DNA from: Rhodopirellula islandica | GTDB lineage: Bacteria > Planctomycetota > Planctomycetia > Pirellulales > Pirellulaceae | DNA: 64,000 bases | Reading direction: 5' to 3' | NCBI RefSeq assembly: GCF_001027925.1 | Contig: NZ_LECT01000017.1 | Coordinates: 433,881-497,880 of the forward strand | Part shown: one piece after another, positions 42,555 through 51,211 of the stretch | How positions within the stretch are numbered: the stretch's first letter is position 1 | How the letters are laid out: the number at the start of each line of letters is the position of its first letter | Translations under genes and position numbers: made by a program | Notes under the pieces: generated by a model | What the model was told of the DNA's origin: nothing | Seen by the model: the letters and a program-made list of their open reading frames with translations, nothing else | Database searches by the model: none

Positions 42555-44216
42555 ATGGGATTTCTATTTAAAAAGGTCGTTACGCGTCCGATGCCGGCGG
42601 GCGCAACGCTGGTCACCCGCAAGGGTAAACCGGTTGCCCAATGGACCGACCGACGTGGCAAGAAGCGGTCGGCGGAAGTGACAAACGGCAAGGATGGCAA
42701 GCCACGAATCAAGACCGAAGCGGGCAAGTGGATTGCCAAGTACCGCGACGGTGAGGGATGCGTCCAAGAGATCACGACCGGATGCAGCGACAAGCAAGCC
42801 GCAATGGCGGTGCTCAACGAACTGACGACGCGGGCTGAACACGTCAAGTCGAAGATTCTGTCGCCGGACCAAGACCGGATCGCCGATCACGCTGGCACAC
42901 CGATTGGCGAACACATCGAAGCGTTCTTGGAATACCAGCGACAAAAGGGGACCCACCCTGATCGGGTGAAGGGCTACAAAACCAAACTCTATGAAACGGC
43001 CGGCGACTGCAACTTCCGAACGCTCCCGGAATTGTCGGTCGATCGACTCGAACGTTGGTTGTCGGAACAATGCAATGGTGATCGCGATATGTCGGCATCT
43101 CTCTACAACAGCTATCGCGAAGCGTGGTTGGCGTTCGGAAACTGGTGCATCGGCAAGCGTCAAAACCGAAAGCAAACCCACTTCAACGGTGACAAGCGTT
43201 TGATCGCAAACCCGTTCGAAGGCATGACCAAGCTCAACGACAGGGCTGATCGCCGCCGGGAAGCTCGAGCGCTGACCGAAGCCGAGTTGGTTAAATTGCT
43301 GGAAGCTGCACGGACACGCCCGCTCATTCACGCTCAGACAATCTACCGAGGCAAGAACAAAGGCAAGTTGCTCGCCAAGGTTTCCGATGGACGCCGGCGA
43401 GAATTGAAACGCCTCGGGCGAGAACGAGCGTTGATCTACAAGACACTGGTCCTGACTGGGTTGCGAGCCAACGAACTCCGGACGCTGACGGTTGGCGACT
43501 TGCTGTTCAATGAAGTGCCCAGCATCAAGTTGAAGCACGACAACGAAAAGAACCGGGCAGGATCCGAAATCGCGCTGCGTTTGGATTTGGCCGCCGACCT
43601 GCGAAAATGGACCCAAGGCCGCGACCGATCCGAACGGGTGTTCACGGTGCCCGATGGAATCCTGAAGATTCTCAATCGCGACTTGGAAGCCGCAGGCATC
43701 GAAAAGACGGTGGACGATCGCGTCGTCCACGTTCATGCGTTGCGACACAGTTTTGGGACCCACCTGTCGCTTGCGGGCGTGGCACCCCGCGTTGCCCAAG
43801 CTGCGATGCGACACAGCAATATTAGCCTGACGATGGGCACCTACACCGACGCCAAATTGCTCGACACCGCGACTGCAGTTGAAGCGTTGCCATCACTGCC
43901 GATCGCCGATGACGACACCGATACGGCCGAAGAACCGAAAAGCGTGAACGCTTCCGGTGCCGACCGATCCGGCAAAACAGGGGAAACGAAAGCGGAAACA
44001 CCTCCGCGAACGGTTGCACCACTGGTTGCACCTGATGCAGTCCAAGAGGGTCAAAACATGCCGTTTCTGTCCCTTCCTGACCAAACGGGTGACGGCCGAA
44101 CGGAGCAGTCAGAACACGAAAAAACCCCGCAAAACACGGGGCTTTGCGGGGTTTTTGATGATGGGCGATACAGAACTCGAATCTGTGACCTCCACGATGT
44201 CAACGTGGCGCTCTAA
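42555..44216 (+). CDS. Tyrosine integrase whose 3' end lies in tRNA-Val
   Basis: 553 residues from ATG 42555, with AAAGGTG upstream. An N-terminal arm/core-binding region (PIGEHIEAFLEYQRQKGTHP) precedes the catalytic domain: Arg in LVLTGLRANELRTLTVGDL, HALRHSFGTHLSLAG with His and Arg, MRHSNISLTMGTYTDAKL with the second His and the nucleophile Tyr. About 100 residues of disordered tail follow. The last codons (YRTRICDLHDVNVAL) are antisense tRNA-Val, and the stop is inside the tRNA. In the excised circle the same frame would run 71 codons further. It catalyses integration and excision at tRNA-Val. Confidence 0.93.
   Translation: MGFLFKKVVTRPMPAGATLVTRKGKPVAQWTDRRGKKRSAEVTNGKDGKPRIKTEAGKWIAKYRDGEGCVQEITTGCSDKQAAMAVLNELTTRAEHVKSKILSPDQDRIADHAGTPIGEHIEAFLEYQRQKGTHPDRVKGYKTKLYETAGDCNFRTLPELSVDRLERWLSEQCNGDRDMSASLYNSYREAWLAFGNWCIGKRQNRKQTHFNGDKRLIANPFEGMTKLNDRADRRREARALTEAELVKLLEAARTRPLIHAQTIYRGKNKGKLLAKVSDGRRRELKRLGRERALIYKTLVLTGLRANELRTLTVGDLLFNEVPSIKLKHDNEKNRAGSEIALRLDLAADLRKWTQGRDRSERVFTVPDGILKILNRDLEAAGIEKTVDDRVVHVHALRHSFGTHLSLAGVAPRVAQAAMRHSNISLTMGTYTDAKLLDTATAVEALPSLPIADDDTDTAEEPKSVNASGADRSGKTGETKAETPPRTVAPLVAPDAVQEGQNMPFLSLPDQTGDGRTEQSEHEKTPQNTGLCGVFDDGRYRTRICDLHDVNVAL
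44011..44032 (+). promoter_or_regulatory. Candidate integrase arm-type site, P side
   Basis: Two GGTTGCACC units 12 bp apart, 151 bp left of the right att core and inside the integrase gene. It is identical to 28736-28757. Confidence 0.5.
44121..44155. terminator. Bidirectional terminator between integrase and tRNA-Val
   Basis: AAAACCCCGCAAA (44121-44133) pairs with TTTGCGGGGTTTT (44143-44155). On the minus strand it ends the tRNA transcript; on the plus strand it lies inside the integrase frame, so complete integrase mRNA must read through it. Confidence 0.82.
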
Positions 44217-44235
44217 CCAACTGAGCTAATCGCCC
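44162..44235 (-). tRNA. tRNA-Val, anticodon GAC; attachment site
   Basis: 74 nt. Acceptor GGGCGAT/ATCGCCC with A discriminator, D-loop AGCTCAGTTGGTTAGAGC, anticodon stem CCACG/CGTGG around TTGACAT, T-loop GATTCGAGTC. CCA is not encoded. Its last 45 nt (44162-44206) are the att core repeated at 28636-28680; the tRNA itself is intact because the integrated copy restores the 3' end. Confidence 0.96.
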
Positions 44236-44756
44236 GTCGGGGTCTGGTTCGGATGATCTCCGGACGTTTGACCCGAGGGGGTCCCGCCTGTCTCGCGGGC
44301 ACTTTGCTAGGAAATCGGCTGTCTGGCGGACAAAATCCAGTCCCGGTGTTCCCCAAGCGGTCGCACAGTTTGCGTCGACCCTGACGGTTCGTCAAGCCTC
44401 CCCCATCACGCAAAATCCGATCCCTGGCCGTTTGCCCGCACTCGGACTGATTTCGACCCACCCTCGGAGCCGAAATGCCTTCCAGACCGCAACGGATTGG
44501 CGAAAACACAAAGATTTCGCCATTTCGCTGTTGACGGCTGCCGACCCACCCCTGGATACTTTGGGGAAATTGGGGTTGACGCGGTTGGAGCGATTTTCAG
44601 GAATCCCTCCCCCACTGGTCAGGCTGACTAACCTATGTTTGGGCAGCGGCTTTGATCGGACGGCACGTCCGCCCGCTGCGGTGAGCACACATTCGTTCTC
44701 ATCGACTTGATTTCCACTTGCGCCGGAACGCCTCCCGGCCGGAGAAGATTGCTTTA
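44236..44756. other. Intergenic region upstream of infC
   Basis: 521 bp between tRNA-Val and infC. It should hold the tRNA-Val promoter (minus) and the infC promoter. Both strands have open frames but none with protein character. A GTCCCGCCTG/CGCGGGCAC hairpin lies near 44280-44300. Confidence 0.5.
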
Positions 44757-45287
44757 GTGGCATTGGCACGCAGAAACGTACAACCGGAAAATCGCGATTC
44801 AACTCGCATCAACTCCCAAATCCGCATCACTCCAGTGCGAGTCGTCAGCGAAGAGGGGGAACAGCTTGGAATCATTCCCACCGAACAAGCGCTCGAACGC
44901 GCTCGCGACGCGGGGCTGGATTTGGTTGAAGTGGCCCCCGGAGAGCGCCCACCGGTTTGTCGAATCATGGATTACGGCAAATTCAAGTACGACAAAAACA
45001 AGAAAAAGAACAGCGGCTCGTCTCACACCAAGACCAAAGAAATCCGCTTGCGACCCAAAACCGGTGACGAAGACATTCGCACCAAGGTTCGCCAAGCCGA
45101 GAAGTTCTTGGAACACAAGGACAAGGTCCAAGTCAGCGTGCTGTTCCGCGGTCGTGAAATGGCCCACATCGAAGAAGGCCGCAAAGTCATGGAACAGGTC
45201 ATCGAGATCCTGAGCGAAGTGGGCAAGGTCGAAACCAAGCCCCAACAGCACGGTCGTCGAATGATCTGCATGATCGCTCCGAAGTAA
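44757..45287 (+). CDS. infC: Translation initiation factor IF-3
   Basis: 176 residues from GTG 44757. An in-frame ATT at 44748, the rare codon used by many infC genes for autoregulation, is next to a GGAGAAG site but is too close to it (three bases), so GTG is preferred. IF-3 binds 30S and checks the start codon. The N-domain ([37 protein letters not shown]), linker ([17 protein letters not shown]) and C-domain ([29 protein letters not shown]) are standard. The usual rpmI and rplT partners do not follow; purC lies 220 bp downstream. Confidence 0.95.
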   Translation: MALARRNVQPENRDSTRINSQIRITPVRVVSEEGEQLGIIPTEQALERARDAGLDLVEVAPGERPPVCRIMDYGKFKYDKNKKKNSGSSHTKTKEIRLRPKTGDEDIRTKVRQAEKFLEHKDKVQVSVLFRGREMAHIEEGRKVMEQVIEILSEVGKVETKPQQHGRRMICMIAPK

Positions 45288-45505
45288 TTTCGGACGCGGG
45301 TCTGGTTCTTCCCTCCTCTCGCCACGCCGATTCTGATCGGCGTTGGATGGTGCTGGCGCAGTCCCGGGAAACACGTTTGGACTTGCCGAAAGCCTTGGCG
45401 ACTTCCGCTACAGCTTGGCGACTTCCGTTCCGGATGGAACGCGAGAGCGAAACTGGCAGCGGCTGATGCTTGTCGACGTCCGGTCGGTGTGCGAACATCT
45501 GCGGC

Positions 45506-46453
45506 ATGAACGACCACTATCAATTCGATGCCGCAGGTGCCTTGCTCAGCACCGAACTGCCATTCCCTCGCCGACAAGGCAAGGTTCGGGACGTGTACGA
45601 CCTGGGCGATCGGTTGCTGATCGTCAGCAGCGATCGGATCAGCGCATTCGACTACATTTTGCCCACAGGCATCCCCGACAAAGGCCGCTTGCTGACCGCG
45701 ATGAGCCGGTTTTGGTTCGAGCAAATGGATGCCGGCCGCATCGGGCAAAATGCCGGCGGACCAAACGCCGAGCAATCGATTTCACATCACTTGATCAGCA
45801 CCGATGTCCCGGAAGAGGTCGCCGACCAAGTCGATCCGAAGCCGCTGGAAGGTCGCATCATGGTGACTCGGAAAGCGTCGGTTGTGCCCTTTGAATGTGT
45901 CGTCCGAGGCTACCTCGAAGGCAGCGGTTGGAAAGAGTACCAGTCCACGGGCGAAGTCTGCGGTGTGGCTTTGCCGGCCGGACTGAAGCAGTGCGACCAA
46001 CTCAGCGAACCGATCTTCACCCCGGCGACCAAAGCGGAAGAAGGGCACGACGAAAACGTCTCGTTTGAGGTCATGTGCGAATCGCTGGGCGAGGAACAAT
46101 CCAGCCAACTGCGGCGGATGAGTTTGGCGATCTACCAGGATGCCTTGAAGATCGCGGCCGAACGAGGTTTGTTGATCGCGGACACCAAGTTCGAGTTCGG
46201 CATCGTCGATGACCAACTGATCTTGATCGACGAAGTTTTGACGCCGGACAGTTCACGGTTCTGGGCCGCGGACGAATACGAACCGGGCCACTCGCAACGT
46301 TCGTTCGACAAACAGTTCGTTCGCGAATACCTGCAGGCGTCGGACTGGGACCGCAACAGCCCTCCGCCACCGCTGCCGGAATCCATCGCCCGCCAGACCG
46401 CGGATCGTTACCGTGAGGGCTACGAGCGATTGACCGGCCAAGCGTTCGCTTGA
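45506..46453 (+). CDS. purC: SAICAR synthetase
   Basis: 315 residues from ATG 45506; an upstream reading adds 12 unlikely residues. It catalyses the ATP-dependent joining of CAIR and aspartate in purine synthesis. Motifs: RQGKVRDVYDLGD, VSSDRISAFDYILPTGIPDK, VVRGYLEGSGWKEYQ, FTPATKAEEGHDENVSFE, IADTKFEFG and LTPDSSRFWAADEY. The length and motif order are those of the long, single-domain bacterial enzyme. It is followed 85 bp later by an asparagine-synthase-like gene in the same direction. Confidence 0.96.
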   Translation: MNDHYQFDAAGALLSTELPFPRRQGKVRDVYDLGDRLLIVSSDRISAFDYILPTGIPDKGRLLTAMSRFWFEQMDAGRIGQNAGGPNAEQSISHHLISTDVPEEVADQVDPKPLEGRIMVTRKASVVPFECVVRGYLEGSGWKEYQSTGEVCGVALPAGLKQCDQLSEPIFTPATKAEEGHDENVSFEVMCESLGEEQSSQLRRMSLAIYQDALKIAAERGLLIADTKFEFGIVDDQLILIDEVLTPDSSRFWAADEYEPGHSQRSFDKQFVREYLQASDWDRNSPPPPLPESIARQTADRYREGYERLTGQAFA

Positions 46454-46538
46454 TCGCGGCGTTTCGATCCCACATCGTCGCTTCGATCCTTTCAGAATCG
46501 CTTTCTTCCTTCCAACATTTTTCGTCGGGAACACTGCC

Positions 46539-47912
46539 ATGAACGCGCCTCCTGTCATTGAACGCATCGTGAACCTGTTGGATCCCAGCGGCGACATCCT
46601 GTTGGGCACCACTCGCGAGGCGGCCGAAGCAGCCGTGCGGAGTGGGGACGCCGAAGCGGTTGGAAAAATCCGCGGTCAATTCGCGATTCTGCAAGCGGAA
46701 GGCAAGACCGTTCACATGGCTCGTTCGATCGGAAGGCCGATGCGATACTTCTTGGCCAAGCGGGCCGCTGGCCCCTGCTTGATTGTCGCGGAGCGGATCG
46801 ACGAAATCTATCAACAACTGCGTGCCGAAGGCTTGGAGGATCAATTCCATCCTTCGTACACGCGAATGGTTCCGGCACACCATGTGATGAAGTTGCAACT
46901 GACCGGTTGCCCCGACCCCAATCCAACGTTGCATCGTTTCTTTGACCCGCGATCCAACACGCTTCCGGCCAGCATCGAAGCGATCGGGACTCGGTACATC
47001 GAACGAATCGTGAAGGCGTGCTCGGACTGGCTGGACACGATCGAGAACGACGCGCCGGTCGGGGTGATGTTCAGCGGCGGCATCGACAGCGGCGCCATTT
47101 TGATCGCGATGATTCATGCCCTGAAGCAACGTGGTCAGACGCCTCAACGTTTGAAAGCGTTTGTGCTTTCAGTGCAAGACAACACCGGTTCCAACGAAAC
47201 GGACTTTGCACAGGCCAGCGCATTCCTGGAAGCGATCGGGATGCCGATGCTGCTGGAAGTCATCACGGTCGAGACCTCTCGCATCGACTGGCGTTCCGCG
47301 ATCGAAGTCACCGAAGACTACAAACCCCTGGACATCCAAAGCGCCACGATGGGATTGGCTCTTTGCCAGGGCATTCGCGATCGCTATCCCGACTGGAAGC
47401 ACTTGGCCGATGGCGACGGCGGCGACGAGAACTTCAAGGACTATCCGATTGAAGAGAACCCAGAGCTGACCATCCGAAGTGTTCTGAACAATCAGATGCT
47501 GTACCAGGAAGGATGGGGCGTCGACGCGGTGAAGCATTCCCTGGTCTACAGCGGTGGGCAAAGCCGCGGTCACGTCCGAACAAGCGCGCCGGCGCGGCGA
47601 CTGGGCTTTCACGGATTCAGCCCGATGGCATTGCCCGAAGTGATTGAGGTTGCCGAAGGCACACCGTTCATCGAGATGACCGACTGGGACCACGAAAAGC
47701 TGTACGCCTTGAAGGGTCAGATCGTGGGCGCGGGGGTGCAGGCGGTCACGGGGATCCCGATGCCGATCAATCCCAAGCGACGTTTCCAACATGGTGCGGG
47801 AGGCAAAGCAACGTTCGAGGCGTTGTTCCCGATGGAAGAACTCGAATACCGCCAGTACTTCAGCGATGCCTTCTCAACCGGCAAGCTGGCGGAACGACTT
47901 TCCGCTGAATGA
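46539..47912 (+). CDS. Asparagine-synthase-like ATP-dependent amidase domain protein
   Basis: 457 residues. The C-terminal two thirds is the synthase domain of the asparagine-synthetase superfamily: PP-loop GVMFSGGIDSGAILIAM, the Asp-rich LADGDGGDENFKDYPIE motif, then SPMALPEVIEVAEGTPF. The N-terminal 150 residues correspond to the glutaminase-like half, but the catalytic Cys2 is absent (MNAPPVIERIV), so glutamine hydrolysis is not expected and ammonia or another amine may be used. It is possibly co-transcribed with purC. The substrate is unknown; adenylation of a carboxylate is the safe inference. Confidence 0.8.
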   Translation: MNAPPVIERIVNLLDPSGDILLGTTREAAEAAVRSGDAEAVGKIRGQFAILQAEGKTVHMARSIGRPMRYFLAKRAAGPCLIVAERIDEIYQQLRAEGLEDQFHPSYTRMVPAHHVMKLQLTGCPDPNPTLHRFFDPRSNTLPASIEAIGTRYIERIVKACSDWLDTIENDAPVGVMFSGGIDSGAILIAMIHALKQRGQTPQRLKAFVLSVQDNTGSNETDFAQASAFLEAIGMPMLLEVITVETSRIDWRSAIEVTEDYKPLDIQSATMGLALCQGIRDRYPDWKHLADGDGGDENFKDYPIEENPELTIRSVLNNQMLYQEGWGVDAVKHSLVYSGGQSRGHVRTSAPARRLGFHGFSPMALPEVIEVAEGTPFIEMTDWDHEKLYALKGQIVGAGVQAVTGIPMPINPKRRFQHGAGGKATFEALFPMEELEYRQYFSDAFSTGKLAERLSAE

Positions 47913-48010
47913 CGTCGAGCGAGAAGATCGGCTCGATGGCAGAGATTTGATTCGCCGGGCTTGGAAGCCCAACGGACGCACTGATTGCGTGATGCAGGGC
48001 TTGGTTTGGA

Positions 48011-48118
48011 AGCCCAGTGTTCAGACCAAGCCCAGTGTTCAGACCAAGCCCAGTGTTCAGACCAAGCCCAGTGTTCAGACCAAGCCCAGTGTTCAGACCA
48101 AGCCCAGTGTTCAGACCG
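48011..48118. repeat. 18-bp minisatellite, six units
   Basis: Six units of AGCCCAGTGTTCAGACCA in tandem, exact except for the last base of the sixth. The length is a multiple of three but no supported gene covers it. It lies between two genes, after a similar but diverged GGCTTGGTTTGGAAGCCCAG hairpin. Confidence 0.93.
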
Positions 48119-48166
48119 AGCCCAGCGCAGAGAAACTGCGCGGTGGAAAACCAGCACGAAGGCTGA

Positions 48167-48466
48167 TCAGGAGCCCATGCAGACATCGACGCGGTTGACG
48201 ACTTGGCGTCCCGCAGCGACAGGGCGAATCGTTTCTTGAGCCAATTGCTTGTGATAGAAGCTGCGAACTCGGCCAGTCAGGCAGATCTCGTTTTCACTTT
48301 CGTCCACCCGCAAAAATCGCAACTCAGCGACACTGCTGTCAGCCAAGGCTTTGATGGCGGCGGTGACTTGGATTCCCGAAACGCGATTGCTCGCGGAATC
48401 GGCAAAACCGGTCGATGCGGCTGAGAGTGACGGAGCAACGTGGGTGGTCTGCGTGGTCGAATGCAT
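48167..48466 (-). CDS. BON domain protein
   Basis: 99 residues from ATG 48466; the longer frame upstream (to 48961) lacks coding character. Residues 30-97 are a BON domain: VTAAIKALADSSVAELRFLR, NEICLTGRVRSFYHKQLAQE, GRQVVNRVDV. BON domains bind phospholipids or envelope partners and occur in OsmY and secretins. The N-terminal 30 residues (HSTTQTTHVAPSLSAAS) are low complexity with no signal peptide. A cytoplasmic or membrane-associated small protein is likely. Confidence 0.8.
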   Translation of the reverse strand: MHSTTQTTHVAPSLSAASTGFADSASNRVSGIQVTAAIKALADSSVAELRFLRVDESENEICLTGRVRSFYHKQLAQETIRPVAAGRQVVNRVDVCMGS

Positions 48467-49005
48467 AAAAGTCCCAATTCCTTTTAGGTGGTCATGAGTG
48501 GCCCGGACAGCTTTGCAATGCGCAAAATTTGCACCGCGGAAACGCTGTCCCTCTAATTTTGCCGATGTTTGCGATTCAGGCCACGTCAATTTGGATATTT
48601 TGTGACGATCAGCCGCCGGGAGCGTGTCAAACCAGGAAAGCCCGGGGCATTGGGCCGTTTTCCTAACGAAATCGATCGCAGACTCTCCTTTTTCCTCAAG
48701 TTGATTTCGCTTGGTGAGACCGCGGCGTGGCCCAACAGCGTTGCTATTCCCCAGAGGAAGTAGTTCAGTCAACTGGAAAAGCAGCGGTTCGAACGTGAAC
48801 ATTTTTCCATTCGGCACAAACGGTGACGTAGGTTTGTATCTCGCAAGCTTCATTCGGGTGGGTCGGTCCAACACATGTCCACCGCGAAGCGAGCGAGAAG
48901 ACCGGACGGGATGAGGCCCCATCGATTGGAATTTCGAATGGCATGTCTCCTTGCTGCCCACTCTTCCACTGAACGAACTTAGAGATCCTCTGCGGGAACA
49001 AAAAC
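48467..49005. other. Divergent spacer between BON and cyclase genes
   Basis: 539 bp, presumably with promoters for both genes. No gene or strong repeat was recognised. Confidence 0.4.
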
Positions 49006-50769
49006 GTGCTTCTTGATATCATCATTGCAGCCAGTAGCGGTGGCGCCGGAATGACATGCGGTTGGGTGATGCACGCCCTTTACAATCAAGGCTTGGCATC
49101 GGATGGCCCCCAGCCATCGCCCCAGACACCAGCCACATCGAAGGCATCGTCAGCCGCCGAAAAGGCACTCTCGACCGACGCCGACACCTCGATTCCAGCG
49201 GCCACTGAAGACGTTCCCGACAGCGAAAAGGTGATGGCCGTCGCAGATCGCGTTCGCCAATTCACTCATTCGATTGCTGCGGACGTGGACGCCCACCAAA
49301 GTCGCGTCGAAAACTTGAGCATGACGCTGCATGAAAGCGACCTGAGCAATTCACCTCCCGCGATTGTGGATGCGGTGGAACAGATGTTGGGAGCCAATGA
49401 GATCATGCGAAATCAATTGGCTGACGCCCAAGCACGAATCCGCGAACAATCCCAACAACTGCAATCGGCCGAGCAAAGAGCTCAGACCGATGCCCTGACT
49501 CAAATCTACAACCGAGGGGCGTTCGACGAGCACTTGTTGCGACGTCATGCACTCGGTCCGTCCCGAGCTGGCGTGTTGGCAGTCCTCGACGTCGACCATT
49601 TCAAAAAGTTCAACGACACGCATGGTCACCGGGCCGGGGACGAAGTGTTGCGAGTGGTCTCGCAATTGCTCGATGCACGTTTGCAGCCGCACGGGATGGT
49701 CGCTCGATTTGGTGGTGAAGAGTTCGTGATGCTGCTGCATGACAAGAGCTTGGCCGAAGCCGTGGACCTGATCGAGCAAACTCGGATTGCCATCGGGACC
49801 CGCGAAGTTCGCTTCGAGGGCAAGTGCTTGAAAGTCAACGCCAGCGTTGGCATCGGAGCGCTCGAGCCCCAACAATCTGCTGAGGAATGGTTGCAACGCA
49901 CCGACGAAGCGCTCTATCGGTCCAAAGAAATGGGTCGCAACTGCGCCCACTACATCGATCAAGAGCGTTTCATTCGAGCAGGTGAAGTTCCCACCGAAAC
50001 CATCGCGAAGGACTCGTCCACCGCAGCCAACGTCGCTGGCCAACCGATCTCTTCCAGCTCGGACTTGCTCCAGGCTCCCGCCGTCAGCCCTCGCGCTCAG
50101 GAAGAAGACCTGGCAACGGAAGTGGAAGCGTTGGCACGAGAAACCCGGTCGACCGTCCAAGCGGAACCGACTCCTGCACCCCGTGCGGCGAAAGAAACCC
50201 TAATCAACCAGGCTCCCTCCAATCCGCTGGAGGACGTCTCGCTGGTGGACGACCAACCGTTTGGCGAGCGTCCCAAGGCACTCAGCTACCTTCCCGATTT
50301 AGCGACGATGGTCGACTACGTGGAAGAAATGCAAACGTCACCCCACCGCTCCAAGGCTCCCAATCAATTGATGAGCGTTCGGCTCTCGGGCACCCCGAGC
50401 GGAGCGACCATGCGATCGCTGCTGCAACTGGTCCGTGCCGCAACCCGAAACCAAGATCACATTGGTTGCTTGGATCAATCCACGTTGGTGATCTGCATGC
50501 CTCAATTGGATGCCGAGGATGCAATGGATCGAGCTCAACAAATCTGCGGTGCCGCAGGTTCCATCGGCATGTCTCTGGCCGCGGCTGAAAAGTCGACGAA
50601 CGGAGAAAAGTTGTCGATCGGTATCCTGCAGATCGCTTCTTCGGTCAACTCGATGTCGGCGTACGAAAAGTCCTTGAAACAAGCTTGTGCGATCGCTGGA
50701 TTGGCGGCACGACAAAGCGGCCAGGACGACCAACTGCCCGTGCTCTCGCACCAGATGGCCTCTGCCTGA
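49006..50769 (+). CDS. Diguanylate cyclase with degenerate second GGDEF domain
   Basis: 587 residues from GTG 49006, with GGGA eight bases upstream. It opens with a short hydrophobic segment (LLDIIIAASSGGAGMTCGWV) that could anchor it. A coiled-coil linker (AQARIREQSQQLQSAEQRAQ) leads to a GGDEF domain at about 159-325: DALTQIYNRGAFDEHLLRR, DVDHFKKFNDTHGHRAGDE and the active-site RFGGEEF. It makes cyclic di-GMP from GTP. Residues about 425-580 look like a second, decayed GGDEF fold (MSVRLSGTPSGA, DHIGCLDQSTLVICMPQLD) with no GG[D/E]EF motif, possibly regulatory. Confidence 0.88.
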   Translation: MLLDIIIAASSGGAGMTCGWVMHALYNQGLASDGPQPSPQTPATSKASSAAEKALSTDADTSIPAATEDVPDSEKVMAVADRVRQFTHSIAADVDAHQSRVENLSMTLHESDLSNSPPAIVDAVEQMLGANEIMRNQLADAQARIREQSQQLQSAEQRAQTDALTQIYNRGAFDEHLLRRHALGPSRAGVLAVLDVDHFKKFNDTHGHRAGDEVLRVVSQLLDARLQPHGMVARFGGEEFVMLLHDKSLAEAVDLIEQTRIAIGTREVRFEGKCLKVNASVGIGALEPQQSAEEWLQRTDEALYRSKEMGRNCAHYIDQERFIRAGEVPTETIAKDSSTAANVAGQPISSSSDLLQAPAVSPRAQEEDLATEVEALARETRSTVQAEPTPAPRAAKETLINQAPSNPLEDVSLVDDQPFGERPKALSYLPDLATMVDYVEEMQTSPHRSKAPNQLMSVRLSGTPSGATMRSLLQLVRAATRNQDHIGCLDQSTLVICMPQLDAEDAMDRAQQICGAAGSIGMSLAAAEKSTNGEKLSIGILQIASSVNSMSAYEKSLKQACAIAGLAARQSGQDDQLPVLSHQMASA

Positions 50770-50845
50770 AGGCACAGGCAACGCCTGGGCGTGGAAACAC
50801 ACGCTTGGGATGTGCCTGTCTCTTCGCGCCGCATCCTCCACGACG

Positions 50846-51122
50846 GCCCCTCCGGGGCGACCGTTGGATGCCCTCCCGCGGTCTCGGGGCTTCCGCCCCG
50901 AGCTACCGATGTCGGCCCCTCCGGGGCGAAACTGCGTGCAGGACTCCGGGGGACGTTCGAAAAATAAATGGTGGCTGGCGTCTGGGTTTCGCCCCGGATG
51001 GGGCCGTCGTGCTTAGCTCGGGGCGGAAGCCCCGAGAGACCGATGCCGAAAAACAAACGGTCGCCCCGGATGGGGCCGTCGTGGGAGTTGGGGGCGTCCC
51101 TCGCTCACGCGTCGGGTTGTGA
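50846..51122. repeat. Cluster of GC-rich palindromes
   Basis: GCCCCTCCGGGGCGA at 50850 and again at 50924, and its relatives GCCCCGGATGGGGCC at 50993 and 51064, flank a perfect 23-bp inverted repeat (50882-50904 against 51015-51037, with CTCGGGGCTTCCGCCCCGAG). The cluster ends in the CTCACGCGTCGGG unit. It is typical of REP-like spacers. Confidence 0.75.
51096..51122 (+). repeat. REP-like unit CTCACGCGTCGGG, copy 1
   Basis: 27 bp containing GTCCCTCGCTCACGCGTCGG; it recurs at 59413-59439 with one base changed and in reverse at 61095-61121. Confidence 0.75.
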
Positions 51123-51211
51123 TTGGTAGTTGCTGCAGAAACCCGCCAAAACCCAGCACCAGAAAACTGCACGACCTCCAACGACGGAGGAAACCCAATG
51201 ATCGAGGAGAC

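Larger units (their letters stand above)
28636..44206. mobile_element. 15.5-kb integrative element in tRNA-Val(GAC)
   Basis: Bounded by 45-bp direct repeats of the tRNA-Val 3' end. It carries a full tyrosine integrase at the tRNA end, an AlpA-like regulator, a primase-helicase, a small coupled protein, a type I restriction-modification operon and two small exported proteins. No relaxase, secretion or capsid gene was seen, so it is better described as a satellite-like or mobilisable integrative element than a conjugative one or a full prophage. Confidence 0.85.

Noticed and set aside
42564..43814. 400-codon open frame antisense to the integrase
   Set aside because: The integrase has clear catalytic residues; this frame has none.
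48011..48118. CRISPR array
   Set aside because: Units are 18 bp and directly adjacent; no unique spacers and no cas genes.
48467..48961. N-terminal extension of the BON protein
   Set aside because: The extra 165 codons lack conserved sequence; the internal ATG gives a normal-sized BON protein.
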